From positions 10,201,227-10,265,226 of the forward strand of contig NC_081551.1 of the NCBI RefSeq assembly GCF_901000735.1: a DNA stretch of 64,000 nt, read 5' to 3'. The notes under the pieces were generated by a model, which was not told the origin of the DNA, made no database searches, and saw nothing but the letters and a program-made list of their open reading frames with translations. Source of the stretch: Corylus avellana. Taxonomy: Eukaryota > Streptophyta > Magnoliopsida > Fagales > Betulaceae. A program made the translations under genes and the position numbers. Shown here piece by piece: positions 11,996-24,677 of the stretch; position 1 is the stretch's first letter; each line of letters begins with the position of its first letter.

Positions 11996-12379
11996 GATAG
12001 AGACACAACTTTTTTTCTTTTCTTTTTAGCACAACTTTGGCCAAACTTTTCTCTTATGTGGTCATTTTTTTTTAAAATAAAATAAAATATGAAAACAATA
12101 TATGAAGTAATAACATCCTCTGTGGTCATTTTTTTATTTGGTATTTTAAAAAAAAAAAATTGTATTTTTCTTCATAAAAATGGTCTTTTTTTTTTTAAAT
12201 GGTCATTATTCTAAAGAAAAAGACCATTTTGTTTTTTTTAAAAAAAACAAAATACCAAATAGAAAAGGACAACATAGAATAATATTACTTCCGAATTTTT
12301 TTTTTTTTAAAAAAAAAAAAAAATGACCACATAAGACAAAAGTTTGGTCAAAGTTGTACTAAAAAGTTGTGTCTCTATC
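11996..12379. mobile_element. Foldback MITE with long 'GATAGAGACACAACTTTTT' inverted termini
   Basis: The left arm GATAGAGACACAACTTTTT, with CACAACTTTGGCCAAACTTT further in, mirrors the right arm. The right arm reads in reverse complement GATAGAGACACAACTTTTTA, then CAACTTTGACCAAACTTTTG. The arms extend through 'cttatgtggtcattttttt', about 75 bp per side, and the core is also self-complementary. No ORF. Confidence 0.8.
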
Positions 12380-12484
12380 TTTTCTCTCAATCAAAATGAT
12401 TTATATCCTTAACACTTTTAACATTATTTTTTACATCTTATGGTTTGTGTTGTGCCAAATACTACCTAATTTAATAGATAATAT

Positions 12485-13919
12485 TTAGTACGTTTTAACT
12501 CGCAAGTGCACAAGATCAAAACAATAGTATAGTAGGCAAATACGAGATCATTCCCACAATGATTGGTAAATTATGTTTAGAAGTAATTTCCTATTTCATT
12601 AAAAGATAAACTCAATTGTCACGATTGAGTTAACATAATAAAATAAAAGATAAACAAAACTAAAAAAAAAAAAAAATTAAGGTTTTGATATCTACTACTA
12701 ATCAGACTAATTAAGATAACAATATGCCAATGCGCCAATTATATCGATATAATTAATGTTTGCCAACCTAAGGGCATGGGTGTCTACTCCTTAAGCTATT
12801 GATTTTCCTGAGCAACGAATTAGGCATGGGTGTCTACTCTAATTCTTTTCTTTCTTAAAGGATTTAGCATGTGTGTCTACTAAGTTGTTCTTTAAGAAAG
12901 CATAAATCTGTGGAAATCGATAACACACGAGGCCGAGGACATGGGTGTCTACTCCCAGTTCCCCTTGTTGATTAACCCAAGAATCCGGTGTGAATGTCTT
13001 TTGTTACTCTTATTAAACCCAGGAATCAATCATCCGAATTGATTTAACTAACTAGTCCACACCACATGCATATGTTGGCCAAACAGACAGATATGAGGAA
13101 TACAAGATAACAGGTATTAATCAAGTTAAAAACACCAAAATATAATTGTAGCAAAGGCCCCAATATTGCAATTATAAAAAGACATGATTAGGGCTTCAAT
13201 CTAGCCCTAATAAAAATATAAACTACATAACAAAAATAAAAGGGTGGAAAAGAAGAAAAACCCAAACTCCTCTTAATGTAGCCTTCAGTTCCTTTCCAGA
13301 GCTTGAGCCTCTTTTCTCCACCCTATTCCTAGAGGCTAAGAGGTCTATTTATAGGCTTTAAAAGTTCTTGTTACACAAGTAAACCTAGAAAATTCGGAGT
13401 TTTAAGTCCAAGTCCAATTAGGATAAAGAAAACCTAAGTCCAAATCGGAGTAGGATTGCCCGGAATTGCGGTCTTAACTTGCGGCACGATTTTGACCTTG
13501 CGACGCTACGAATTGGGAAAATGATATTTCAAAATGATATGTAGCCCTTTGAGTTATCTTTCCAATTCCACTTGAATCACTCTAATCGGATGTCTGAGCT
13601 GAAAGTTATGGTCAAAATACCAAGACATGAGAATCCAATTTTTCATCCAATCCGATTTGACTTCAATGTGAGAAATTCCAAATTGATCATTTCCTCTATT
13701 TGATTAAACTTAACCATGATTGGCTAAGCTCAACCATATCTTCTAGGTCTTCCCAATTTTCCCTTTAAGCTTGGAATTTGTCCAAAAACGCTTCTTTTCT
13801 TCCAAAAGCCTGTAAAAACATCAAAAACACAAAAATGAAGTAAAATGGCCAAATTAACCAAAACCAAAAGATTAAACATGTAAGTTAAGGGCTGAAATAT
13901 GAATATTTTAGCACTTATC
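12485..13919 (-). mobile_element. LTR-like or non-autonomous retroelement, 'TGATAAGTGCTAAAATATTC' start
   Basis: On the minus strand the segment opens at 13919 with TGATAAGTGCTAAAATATTC and closes near 12490 with TTGTGCACTTGCGAGTTAAA. It has no protein-coding frame. Inside is an interspersed 'GGGTGTCTACTC' phrase, repeated near 12780, 12830, 12873 and 12943. The tail matches the plus-strand segment ending at 655. I take it to be a non-autonomous member of a Gypsy-related family. Its class is not certain. Confidence 0.45.
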
Positions 13920-13923
13920 AGTT

Positions 13924-14319
13924 TGATCAGGATCTCCTACAATTTTTTAAAAAAATTGTAAATTCTCAAATTATGGAATTTAGGCTGTTTTTATCTATCA
14001 AAACGCTTTGAACATGTTACATATTAAAAATATGGCATGTTATAGTTGAACATTTAATATATTTTCATCGGGCTCTCGCTCTCTATATTGTAAAAAAGTT
14101 TTGAACCAAAAACTGATTTTTGATTTTTTTAAAGAATAAGCGTCTATGCAAAAGTGAAGAAAAAGTATTTTGAGAGAGAAATTTTTTCTGACTACCTTGA
14201 CAACTTGCCACCTTCTTGATATATGACATTTTCGAACTGTTTTGATGCCTAGAAACGACTTAAATTTTACAATTTAAGAATTTACAATTTCTTTAAAATT
14301 GTAGGGGATCCTAATCCCC
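13924..14319. mobile_element. Foldback MITE with 'GGATCCCCTACAATTTT' termini
   Basis: Left terminus GATCAGGATCTCCTACAATT, then AAATTGTAAATTCTCAAATT. The right terminus in reverse complement is GGGGATTAGGATCCCCTACA, then AAATTGTAAATTCTTAAATT. It has inverted termini of roughly 45 bp and no coding capacity. It directly abuts the preceding LTR-like element. Confidence 0.7.
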
Positions 14320-14414
14320 AATAAGCTCAACTTGTCTACCTAGTTTCCACTACAAAAAATGAATTTTTTTTTTACAGGGTGTTTTTCACATGTTAGGTGG
14401 CCTGACACGTCACT

Positions 14415-14830
14415 AAACTTTATTGACGTGTCATTATTGATGTGTGTCGGGTGTTAAAATTATGGGTGTCAAAAACGAAGATTTTTTTAACATGTCAAAA
14501 GTAGCACGTCAAAAAAAGATTTTGATGTGTCATTTTCTGACACGTCAAAATATTTCTAAAGTGGCAAAAAATGCCACGTCAATAAATATTACTAACATGG
14601 CAGGAGTGGCACGTCAGAAAATTTTTTGACATGTCAAATTGCCACGTCAACAAATTAATGACGCGACAATTTGACACGTCAAAAAATTTTCTAGACGTGA
14701 TAGTCTTGTCACATCAAAAAAATTTCTGACGTGTCACTCCAGCCACATCAAAAAAATTTATGATGTGCCGCTACTGCCACGTCAGTAATGGTTGACATGT
14801 CAAGAATGGCACGTCAGAAATTTCTTGGCT
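14415..14830. repeat. CACTA subterminal repeat array, left end
   Basis: Eleven exact copies of ACGTCA (either orientation) occur between about 14415 and 14820, usually as gacACGTCA, gcACGTCA or TGACGTgtc. Degenerate copies (ACATGTCA, GATGTGTCA) lie between. In En/Spm elements such subterminal motifs are the TNPA binding sites; that role here is inference. Confidence 0.8.
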
Positions 14831-15759
14831 TGTCATAACTTGATACATAAAAAAAAAATGGTAATTTTTTTTTTTTTTTTGCCTCCCCTATATATTTTTT
14901 GAACTTTTTTGGGGTTTTACCCGAATTTTGGATTTAAGCTGATATACAATTTGCATATGTACTACAACCTGATATCCATCGATCCATGCAAATAACATAA
15001 TACATATCCATCAACGTCGATCACAAACATAAAAGTTCGATGCACATCTAACAAACTATCAACAAAACCAGCTTCAAGACAAAATAAAATTATTTCTGTT
15101 ATCACAAATAAAGACATATATATATATACATCAAGAAAAATATCACAAATACAATTACATCAACAAAATAACTTATGTACACCAAGTGCGAATGACCAAC
15201 CATTTGTTCAATCCAAGTCATCATTGATATCCGTAGCATCCTCTCTATAGCCACTACCTGCAAATGATAAAACAAACAATTACCAAACAATATTCTAGAA
15301 TCTTATCAAGTCTTAATCATTGAGCAACGTCACTGTGTAAACAAAGGTCATCATACTCAACAAATTCAAATTTATATCTACACCCCCAACATATTTTTCG
15401 TGATCAAATCAAATAGACATCACATTCTACAAGGACCATAGTGGTCCATCTCACGATACCAAATACTTCAAATGCAAAGCTCTAACTCACATCCACCACC
15501 AAACCAACCAAGATATAAACCAAATTCAACAGGATTTGCAAAATCATTAATGACAATCACTACAACATATCCAAACTCTAAATTTAGAAGTGCACATATA
15601 TATAGGAACAGTTCTAAAACCACATTGACCATTAAAAAATGTCATTACCTGATCCACTATCAATCGACGATCTCACAATCGCAAAGGGTGGGGAAGCTCT
15701 GTCTGGCCCTCCCTTATATTAAGTCACCTCTGGCGCGGAGCTCGACCGCATCATTTCCT

Positions 15760-17900
15760 CGAGCTGGTGAAAACAGGCCTCAAACATTGCTATCATTTGA
15801 GCTTCCTTTTCTACAAGATGCACCGCCATATGAGCCTCTTTTCAAGCAACTACGAATCATTCGTAGCCATCTGCGCAGCCACCTGCTCCACCACCTGCTG
15901 AGCTACCCACGCATTTGTCTGCTCCCGCTCTGCGGCCAACAGTGCATCCATCTATGCCTTGTGCTATGCCCTCTCAACCTTAAATGCTCTGTCAAGAAGT
16001 TCTTGTGGGACCGCGGAGTGCTCGGGGTTCTGTGACCCTGCCTGTGATGATATATAGTACGAGTGTATGCTGCCCCGCACAGGTAGAATATTCGATCCAA
16101 CTTGTCGAACCCTACCAGCGTATTCAGGCTTATTTCCAAGCCCCTGGGAGTAAGTGTAGTTCAGCGCCTACCGTACCGTCCCCTCTCTCACGCTCGACGA
16201 TACTGCAAGGTCAACGGGTATTAGCTCCTCCATCCTCTCCTGTATGTTACATTAATTATTGGTGCGTCATACAACTGTTAATCGTAAATAAATTCTCACA
16301 TACATATATAAGCAAAACAACATATGAAAGGTGAGTAGCATACACATCTCTCCTTGATTATGTCATTCGGATATTGACCATTCTTCTTCTTGTGTGTCTT
16401 GATGTAAGACTGTGCTCGTGTAGGAGGAGTGCCCACAGTTATGGCCTGCCGAAAAAATAGAACATACAGAGATTTTATATATATATATATTCAATTGTTT
16501 ACATCTATAAGTACAGGGTAAATTACACACATACATCCTCATGTGTCACCCTAGCGAAGCTCTTCGACTCGGTGCAATGGGGCGTATTATTCAATGCTCG
16601 CAATCTCCTCATATGTGCACCATACTTCTACACAATTAACATTCTTAATATGTGAGCACTAACACAATTACAATTAATGAAACTACACAAAATTATAGTA
16701 TAACTCAGGACCTACCTGGTTCTGCTGGCTACACCATTTATCCAACAAGATCTCCAAGTCGAAGGGGTCATACTCGTCGAGCTTCTCTTGCTCTATTCTC
16801 GCCCGTACGGTAGCTGGAGTATCGTCCGACTGAATGGCAAGATCAAATTTTAACTGGTGCCTCCAAGTCCTCAGCTTGGTGACAATATCTCGAAACGCGT
16901 CCTTCTTTACGGCAACCATATTGCACTCAGGCTAGACGTAAAAGTCCACCTACACAAGTTAAAAATTGATAAATTAAAAAACAAAAATATATGTGTATAT
17001 GTATATACAAATAAACACATATATATGTAAAAACTTAGAGTGTATATATACATGCATTAAGAGTGTTTGACATAATAAAATACACATACCATCCAGGCAT
17101 CCGATATATCCTCCTTTGTACACTCTGGTACCTTCGTCCAGTCGTCCCGTATTCGAACATAATTTTCGCTCCTTATGATCTTACCAATCATCCGTCTAAA
17201 CCTCATAGCACTAAATCCTACGGGCTGCCACGAACTATTGTACTTGAGTACGATCCTTTTCCCGGCGGGGACCCCAAACAACCTTGCGAGTCAGTAATGG
17301 TGAACACCCCCTAAACAGGTGCTTCCATCTGGATTGATGCCTAACACATTAATAATTACCGATGTTAGTTATTTCGAATTGAATACTAACTACAAATAAT
17401 AAAAACATATATATTTGTATTTTGGGTATATATACTTACTTATCGTCCGGACCTAGCGAGGGCCTAACCCGGTTAGAGCAATGTCAACAGGCTGCAAGTC
17501 ATTCGTGGCACCTGTTCCACCAAGCAGGTCATCCAGGGCACGTGCCTCACTATTGTCCATACCTGTGCTAGGTTGGCCATAGAGCCTCTCCAAATGGCCA
17601 TGAGAACACAACCCTAACTCGCTACACGTCGGCAAATGAGGTGGATGAAAGGATGCATCTGTGTCGTTCGGAGACGGCTCATACCGATACCCCATCTCGG
17701 TCAAGCCTGTCGGACCGTATGGATTAGGGACAGGGGTCTCCCCTGCCACATCACCTGGAAGTAATGGTCGATAACCAGCCTTCTGCCTCATAAGCTAAGC
17801 AACGTCCTGTTGCTCGCTATCATAAGGGTGGTCACATGGAGACCCATGCGCCGTAGACTGCCGCATTGAAGATAAGGGCCCCCCGAGCTCTTGACTTCCC
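15760..17900 (-). pseudogene. CACTA second gene, TNPA-like (Transposase_24, PF03004-like), broken
   Basis: Minus-strand patches read as one decayed multi-exon gene. 17791-17453 is a Pro/Gly-rich leader (MRQKAGYRPLLPGDVAGETP). 17281-17057 contains GKRIVLKYNSSWQPVGFSAM and IGKIIRSENYVRIRDDWTKV, which resembles the Ptta/En/Spm plant transposase domain. 16919-16683 continues with KLRTWRHQLKFDLA and YDPFDLEILLDKWCSQQNQ. Near 15990-15850 a coiled-coil tail is visible (MDALLAAEREQTNAWVAQQV) with two TAG codons where Gln would be expected. In En/Spm this protein binds subterminal repeats. Exon joints were not resolved, and the stops make it non-functional. Confidence 0.65.
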
Positions 17901-18348
17901 CCTAGTACTCATAGTAACCTGCAAAAGACAGTACACACCCAATTAATTACGTATACAATGTATGACATATTCACTATCATATGTAAATGACTCACAAATT
18001 AAAAATAATATATATACCAAATTTTACCCAATGCACAAATTAATTAATTGTGTTGATGTAATAATTAGTGAACAACTACCAATCAATATATATATATATA
18101 TATATTCAACTTTTATTCAATCACATACACTTGGTTTGGATCTAAGTTAGGTCTGACGTATTCGATGTAATCTTGCGGATCGTGATCGTTATTACTGGTC
18201 AATAGGAGCATCTCATACTCGTGGTAGTTGGCACATGCATCATGAGGCCCTTCACCTGACCAACATCATATACGTTTTTAGGTTTAGTCCTTATTGCGCA
18301 AGTCCAATCTAGGTCCCTATCATCTTGGACGTAAAATACCTAGTCAAC

Positions 18349-21300
18349 TTATGAAGTTAGCATATACGGCTCATCAGTAATCAGCTCTCCTGTGTGGACA
18401 AGGTTTTTGAAGTTGACAAACATTATGCCATACTCGACCATCTTGTACCCCTTGTCCCTCGTGTGGTCCGCCCAATCACACCTGAACATAACGTACTTAG
18501 TCTTGTCATAATACTCAATTTCAAGTACTTTCGTTAACTTCCTGTAGTACGTTTTGCTATCAACAGTTGGCACACACACGCCGCTGTTCTGAATCCTCTT
18601 TCTGGCATCATACGCAAGAGTGCAAAACAGCTTACCGTTAACCACATATCTATTGTATTTGATTGCCGACTCCCTCGGCCCTCTACGATGCATTACCAAT
18701 TTGTCACCAAGTTCCTTCCTTCCTGCATCGATCATTCAATCGATCGACCTTTGAGTATATTACATGCAATGGAAAATGCAAAGTTAGTTTGTTTAGTTTT
18801 TTTTTTTTTTTTTGACATGTCCACACAAGGGAAGGGGAAGAGGGGATTCGAACTAGTGATCTCCGCTTCATTAGGCGTGGTTCACAGTCGATTGAGCTAC
18901 CCCTTGGGGACGTTAGTTTGTTTAGTTGATATGAACCAAAAGCAAATATACTCCGACGGTTCTTTTGTTAAACATCACATTAGTCTTACATAATCACGGT
19001 ACTAATCATAGAACTGCTCATAATGTTGGGTTTCCAACTGATCTTCCATCGTTCGCCCTTTATTGCATAATCGCCTAAGCGTATCCATGTGCATCCTACA
19101 ATTCGAAATTAGTTTCATTATAATTCAAAACTAATGGTACAAGTTGATTGAACATACATATGCCAGTGGAAGACCTCGACTTACATCTTCAGTTGAAGGA
19201 ACTCGTCCGAGTTAAACATAATATACCGATGAATCTGTGTCAATGTGATACGGTCGAGTCCGACTCATGTTCCATGTCCCTTTAAACCATCATAATTTCT
19301 TTGTATCCTATTGTGAAATGTTGATGTGTTATCTAAATACCTCGAGCAGAACGTCATCTACAATGCAGCCCTCAAAAGCTGCTTTGTTGCGCACATTAGA
19401 CTTGAACAGTCCAAGGCTTATGCATATGAACATCGATCAGTAATCAGTTCAGTTAGTAATTGTCTTGTATTGGAGTGAAAAATAAAAATCAGGAGTATCG
19501 GTCAACAAATTTTACCTTTCTCCTGAATATATCCACCTATACTGTACCGGTCCACCAAGTCAACATTTACAGACAAGATGCACGACCACGTGAACCATGC
19601 TAGTGAAAAAGCTATGGGGAATAACTGTTCAATTTTGCACAAAGTGATACAGACGTCACCCTGTAGTCTATCCATATCCTCTTGTGTCAATGTTGTTGAA
19701 CAGAGGCCCCTGAAGAATGTAGACATTTCAACAAAAGGTCTAACCACGTTTCCTGGAAGTGATCCACGCAATGCAATAGGTAGAAGCTGTTGCATCAGTA
19801 CATGACTTTCATGACTCTTTAAACCTGATATCATACGGTCTTTCAGTCGTACACAACGGAAAATGTTCGAGGCATATCCGTAGGGCACCCTTACATTTCA
19901 TAGCACTTTCAAAAAATGAGTTTTATCATCCTTGGACATTGTATGGGAAGCTTGTCGCATATAACTCTTACCATCCTCGCCAGTGTAGGGATGAAATGTA
20001 TGTCTCAAACCCATTTCTTGCAAGTCTGTGATGGCTTGGAGGCTATCCTTCATTTTTCCTGAAATGTCCAGTATTGTGCCAAGTATGTTGTCAATCACAT
20101 TTTTTTCTATGTACATGACATCAAGGTTGTGCAACAATAAATTATCTTTCCAATACTGCAACCTAAAAAAAAAAATTTTCTTCTTCCACACTACATTATC
20201 AGTACTTTTCTTCTGCTTCTTTCCTTTTTCTTTATCATCCGGCTTTGCCTTACCAGCGTTCTCATCCCCAAACACCATCCCTTCTAGTTGTCTCTGGATT
20301 TCATCTCCACTTGGTACATCAGGGGCACATTATAGTTCTTGGTTGCCGTCAAATGTTCTTTTGTTCCGCTTCCATGGATGATCCATGAGCAAGTATCGCA
20401 TGTGCCCCATAAAACACCATTTATGGGTGTGTTTTAACCATTTGGACCTTGTTGAATGCATACAGTAAGGACATGCCTTTTCACCCCTGGTAGGCCATCC
20501 AGACAAATCTATGTATGTTGGGAAATCATTAATTGTCAACATCAACTGTGCTCGCAGCACGAAATTATTTTTCTTTGAAACGTCAAATGTGCGTACCCCT
20601 AGATTCCATAGTTCCTGTAACTCCTCAATTAAGGGTTGAAAGTAAACATCTATATCCATTCCAGGTGAACTTAGGCCCAAGAAGCAAGTTGTACAGTACA
20701 AGCATTACAGGCCAAGTGTTGTGAGATGTGCTCATGTTTCCAAATGGATTAAATCCATCCGAGGTCAGTCCAAGCCTTACGTTCCTGTTGTCCGCTGAAA
20801 ACTCCGAATGTAAATTGTTGAATGACTTCCATGCTTCACCGTCCTTAATGTGACCTTTTGCATGCCACCTCATATAGGGTGCAGTATGCTCTGACATAAA
20901 CAACCTCTATAGTCGTGGTATGAGTGGAAACCACCGTAACACCTTCACCGAACGTTTTTTACTCCACAATATGGGTTGACCATCCTCATCTAAATGGATT
21001 GCATCCTTCCCTTTAGATTTTCCACAGACGGTACATGAATCCAACTCCTTATTGCCCTTCCAGAATAATATACAGTCATTACGACACGCCGAAATCTTCT
21101 CATACCCGAGTCCCATGTCTCATAGAAACTTTTTCGCCTCATATTTATTAACTGGCAAAGTTTCTTCACTCGCAGGTAGCAACTGATTAATGAATTTAAG
21201 GAAAGACAAGAATATCGCGTTACTAAGTCCACCAACGCACTTCAAGTTGTACAGGTGTACAGTTGCACTCACTTTGCTATGTTTGGTCCCAACATGAAGT

Positions 21301-21602
21301 GGTTTCTCCGCCTTTTTAAGAAGCTCATAATACTTTAATACGTCACCTTCAACGGCTTCTTGGTTCACAATTTTTTCACCCCCTTGCACCACGACCTGAG
21401 GCTCACAATTATCTTCCCTGACTTCGTGAATGCCGAATAAATCACACAACATGGCTTGCATGTCTCCACCCTGATTTGTGCTTTCACCCTCATCTGCGGC
21501 TAGGTGATTCAAATTAGACCTTGTAGTAGGACCCTGTACATGCTTCTCACCATGATAGTACCAGAGTGTGTATTCCGACATTATTCCTTTACTCCCTGTC
21601 AA
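18349..21602 (-). pseudogene. CACTA transposase, TNP2-like (Transposase_21 with DUF4218 and DUF4216-like regions), broken
   Basis: Starting at 21602 (MTGSKGIMSEYTLWYYHGEK), the frame runs to an in-frame TGA at 21120-21122, where relatives would read Arg before DMGLGYEKISAC. It continues to an in-frame TAG at 20907-20909, where LIPRL-Q-RLFMSE is expected. MRWHAKGHIKDGEAWKSFN and RLGLTSDGFNPFGNMS are the hallmark TNP2 block. Near 20700 a deletion with frameshift removes the stretch after MLVLYNL. The next frame (20701-20330) gives GWPTRGEKACPYCM and DHPWKRNKRTFDG. 19888-19502 matches the DUF4218 type (SHVLMQQLLPIALRGSLP) and 18735-18349 the DUF4216 type (FRCDWADHTRDKG). The family performs cut-and-paste transposition; this copy cannot. 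Confidence 0.8.
18783..18927 (-). mobile_element. SINE copy inside the CACTA element
   Basis: The minus-strand body at 18911-18799 starts GTCCCCAAGGGGTAGCTCAA, has the B-box-like AGTTCGAATCCCC and ends CATGTC plus poly(A). It is flanked by a perfect 16-bp target duplication, GTTAGTTTGTTTAGTT, at 18783-18798 and 18912-18927. It belongs to the same family as 11652-11772. Confidence 0.85.
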
Positions 21603-22281
21603 GTGGTCAAATACGAAACCAGACGGGTGGTGCCGGTTATTTCAACAAGTTTTACAAGGGCAATAGATAAATCCATCATGGGTTCTACAGTTACTAACTG
21701 CAAAGTACATGAACAATCTACACCGGTCTCTGTCTTTCTTCGTACCCCTAGACTTTGTCATCTAAGTTTTGTCCATTTTTCTCTACGTACATTAGGAACA
21801 AATATATAATACTTAAAGATAACAAACACATACCCTTAATATAAATACAAACCAATAAAATAGTACAAATTTAAATGATATATGGCATGTTGTGGACTTC
21901 CAATAAAATAAATCTAGCTAGGTTTTTTTTTTATTTTTTATTTTTTTTTTAACATGTAATTTACATAATGTAAAGTGTAAAACATAAACAACAAACAAAC
22001 TAGCATTAAGTATACAAAAAATACAAAACATGTACATACTATACCTACCATATGTTCAAAAAACATATGGTATAAATTGCTTATCACATGTATCTGAAAG
22101 TGCTTGGGGTATAAATTGCCATGGATGTGAGTACCAAGATTGGATGTTGTAAAATCCCCTATCTCTCTCTCTTTCACTCTCTCTACTTTTAATTTTAATT
22201 TCTTTATTTTGTTTTTGTTCAAATTTTAATTTTAATTTTAATTTCTAACTTTATTTTATTTTTCTTAGAAACAATAAAGTG

Positions 22282-22362
22282 CTCACTAGACACCGTACAA
22301 GTACATTCTATCCCGTGCATTTTTTGTCACAAACACCGTACAAGTACATTCTATCCCGTTCA
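22282..22362 (+). repeat. Two tandem copies of a 27-bp unit
   Basis: The phrase ACACCGTACAAGTACATTCT, followed by ATCCCGT, occurs twice, near 22291 and 22333. The rest of 21840-22980 is AT-rich CACTA interior with no supportable gene. Confidence 0.6.
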
Positions 22363-22510
22363 AACACTCAGCTCTGCACTTTTTCTTTTTTAACAGTTTC
22401 GTCAAGATCCTTCAATCGCAGACAACAAGGGTCAATTACATGCTACCCAAATCTCCAAAACATAAATTAATGTTTTGGAAAACCGAATCAGTCAATTACA
22501 AAACCTAACA

Positions 22511-22559
22511 ACAAGAAGGGCATTCCCTTTAAAAAAAAAAAAAAAACAAGAAGGGTATT
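22511..22559 (+). mobile_element. Poly(A)-only insertion with 14-bp target duplication
   Basis: ACAAGAAGGGCATT (22511-22524) and ACAAGAAGGGTATT (22546-22559) flank only CCCTTT plus A's (22525-22545). It has the same structure as 11094-11136 and is interpreted as a retroposition scar. Confidence 0.5.
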
Positions 22560-23090
22560 TGATCCAATTTTATTAGGTGTTAAGCTTTAGTTATGTTTTA
22601 AGCTTGTTGGGCCAAGTTGGCTAAGTCTTGTATGCTAGTTTAGGTCGATGAAATATGTTATGGGCCTAAACTAGCATAGATTCTAGCTAGATCATTTCCC
22701 AAGTAAAATTTCAAGCCCAACTTTATTTTTATTACATTGTTTTAAAATTTCATGAAAATTTAGAATAGAATAAAATAAAATGATTATGAAAATAAAATAC
22801 AATATATATACACACATATATATACAATATAAAACATATAAACATATAAATACAATAAATTTAAAAAACATATAATGCATCCAAATTTTTGGTTTTATAT
22901 CATTTACATAATATAAATATGGGGACCCTAAATAAATTAAATCTAGGTTAAATATTAGTAGTTGTAAAACCTGGTCAATAAAATTAATTAATTTATACAT
23001 TTTATTTTCTCTCTAGGTTTCTTTGAGCCTAGAGGAGAAGGAGATAGACTACACATCTTCATTGGTGTGGTAGTGAGAATTGATTTTCTT

Positions 23091-24583
23091 ATGGCGGAAG
23101 ATTTAACGAAACTGTGGGGAAGTTCTCTCTCTTGGAATCGGAATTTACTGGGGTAGACTTTCTAGAAAAAGACACGGAGGAGATTGTGGAGAAGGGCAAG
23201 TCATGCTTAGTGGGTAAGCTAATGGCTGATAGGATAATTGGGAAGGATATAATTAGAGCGAAGCTGATTCGTGGATGGAAGCCGACAGGCCGTATGACTT
23301 TCAAAGTATTGGGAGACAATCTTTTTCTTCTGGAATTTGAACACCATTGGGATAAGGTGCGAGTTCTTGAAGGTCGACCTTGGATTTTTGAAGGCCAACT
23401 CTTCGCTGTGGAAGATTTTGATGGTCTTCTAGCTCCAGAGGAAATGAGGTTCGAGTATGCAGCTTTTTGGGTCCGAATGTTTCGTCTTCCCCTCGCTTGT
23501 ATGGGAACGGAGATGGGGAAAAAATTGGGAGCGACAATAGGGGTGGTTGAAGAAGTGGACACCAATGAGGAAGGAATTGGCTGGGGAGCTTTCCTGAGGG
23601 TCAAAGTTCAGGTCAATGTTCTCAAACCACTTCCTCAGGGAACCATGCTTCGTATGAAGCAACGCTCAATTTGGATTCCTTTCCAATATGAGAAGGTGCC
23701 GAAATTTTGTTACACTTGCGGAGTAATTTATCATGGCGAGAAAGGTTGTACTGGAGGATCGGGAAGGCGAATGGCGGGGTCAGAGCAAGAGTATGGCCCA
23801 TGGCTTCGTGTTCCTCCTACAAAGCCATGGTTAGCAAGCAAAAAATGGTGGGAGAGGGAGGAGTCCAGTTCGGTCGGCACCGGAAGAGAAAATGGCAGCA
23901 AACATAGCCGGTCGGAGGAGGCTGCTTGGCCGGAAAAGCAGGAGAATCAAAAAAGGAAAGAAGCAGAGAGAAACAGCAGCGAATCTTCATTTAATGACGA
24001 TCATAACGGATTGCAAAAATCGGGGGAGTTTCCATGTGGGAGAGAGAAAGAAGCTATGGCAGGCGTAACTGATGGAAAGGGAAACGATTCTCACGGTTTT
24101 GAATTTGGGGGAGTAGTTGACGGAGTAACAGCTATGTGTTTAAATAAGGAGCAATATTCAAATGCTTTTATGACTAAGGATTTCCAACTAGGAAATAAAA
24201 CCTGTAGTTATGGAAAAGAGCATGTGAATGGAAGGAGGAGTAATGAGGAGACAAAAGTGGGGAACGTTGGAGGATTTGATTGCTTGGGAGGAGAGGTTAA
24301 TGGGGTCCTCAATGATTTTGTGCACGAAAAAGATGGGGGCATTAATCCAATGGCCACCTGTACATTCAATGTGGGTGCAGCGGGACCAGTGGGTAATTTT
24401 GGCAAGGTAAGTAGCACGCCCATCCGGCATGAGGATGGGGCCAATAACAAAGTGGGTAGCCCAACACTGCGCAAGTGGAAAAAGCTGCCCGGGAGAAAAC
24501 ATGTAATGGGTCAGAGGCCCAACATGATATTACACTTCAAAGCAAACGACCTGCGGAAGAGCGGGTTGAAGGTTTTAATGTAG
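23091..24583 (+). pseudogene. LINE ORF1, DUF4283 plus CCHC zinc knuckle, one frameshift
   Basis: The likely start is ATG at 23091 (MAEDLTKLWG). The long frame begins at 23114 without an ATG (GKFSLLESEFTGVDF...) and is one base out of register with it, so a 1-bp change near 23114-23120 has broken the N-terminus. The first ~200 residues match the DUF4283 (PF14111) type of plant LINE ORF1, including FEHHWDKVRVLEGRPWIFEG. A knuckle CYTCGVIYHGEKGC follows (near 23708-23749; CX2CX4HX4C), then a hydrophilic tail of about 280 residues. ORF1 proteins bind element RNA. No stop interrupts the long frame to 24583. Confidence 0.8.
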
Positions 24584-24677
24584 AATTTGGCAGTAAGAGA
24601 GGAAAAAGAAATGGAACAACTCAAAAAATCTTTCAAAGAGGAATGGCGGTGGCTGGTAACCAGCCCCGCCAGTCGTC

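Noticed and set aside
15472..16334. Plus-strand reading frames of 187 and 116 codons
   Set aside because: They are antisense shadows over the TNPA-like gene; the minus-strand coiled coil explains the composition.
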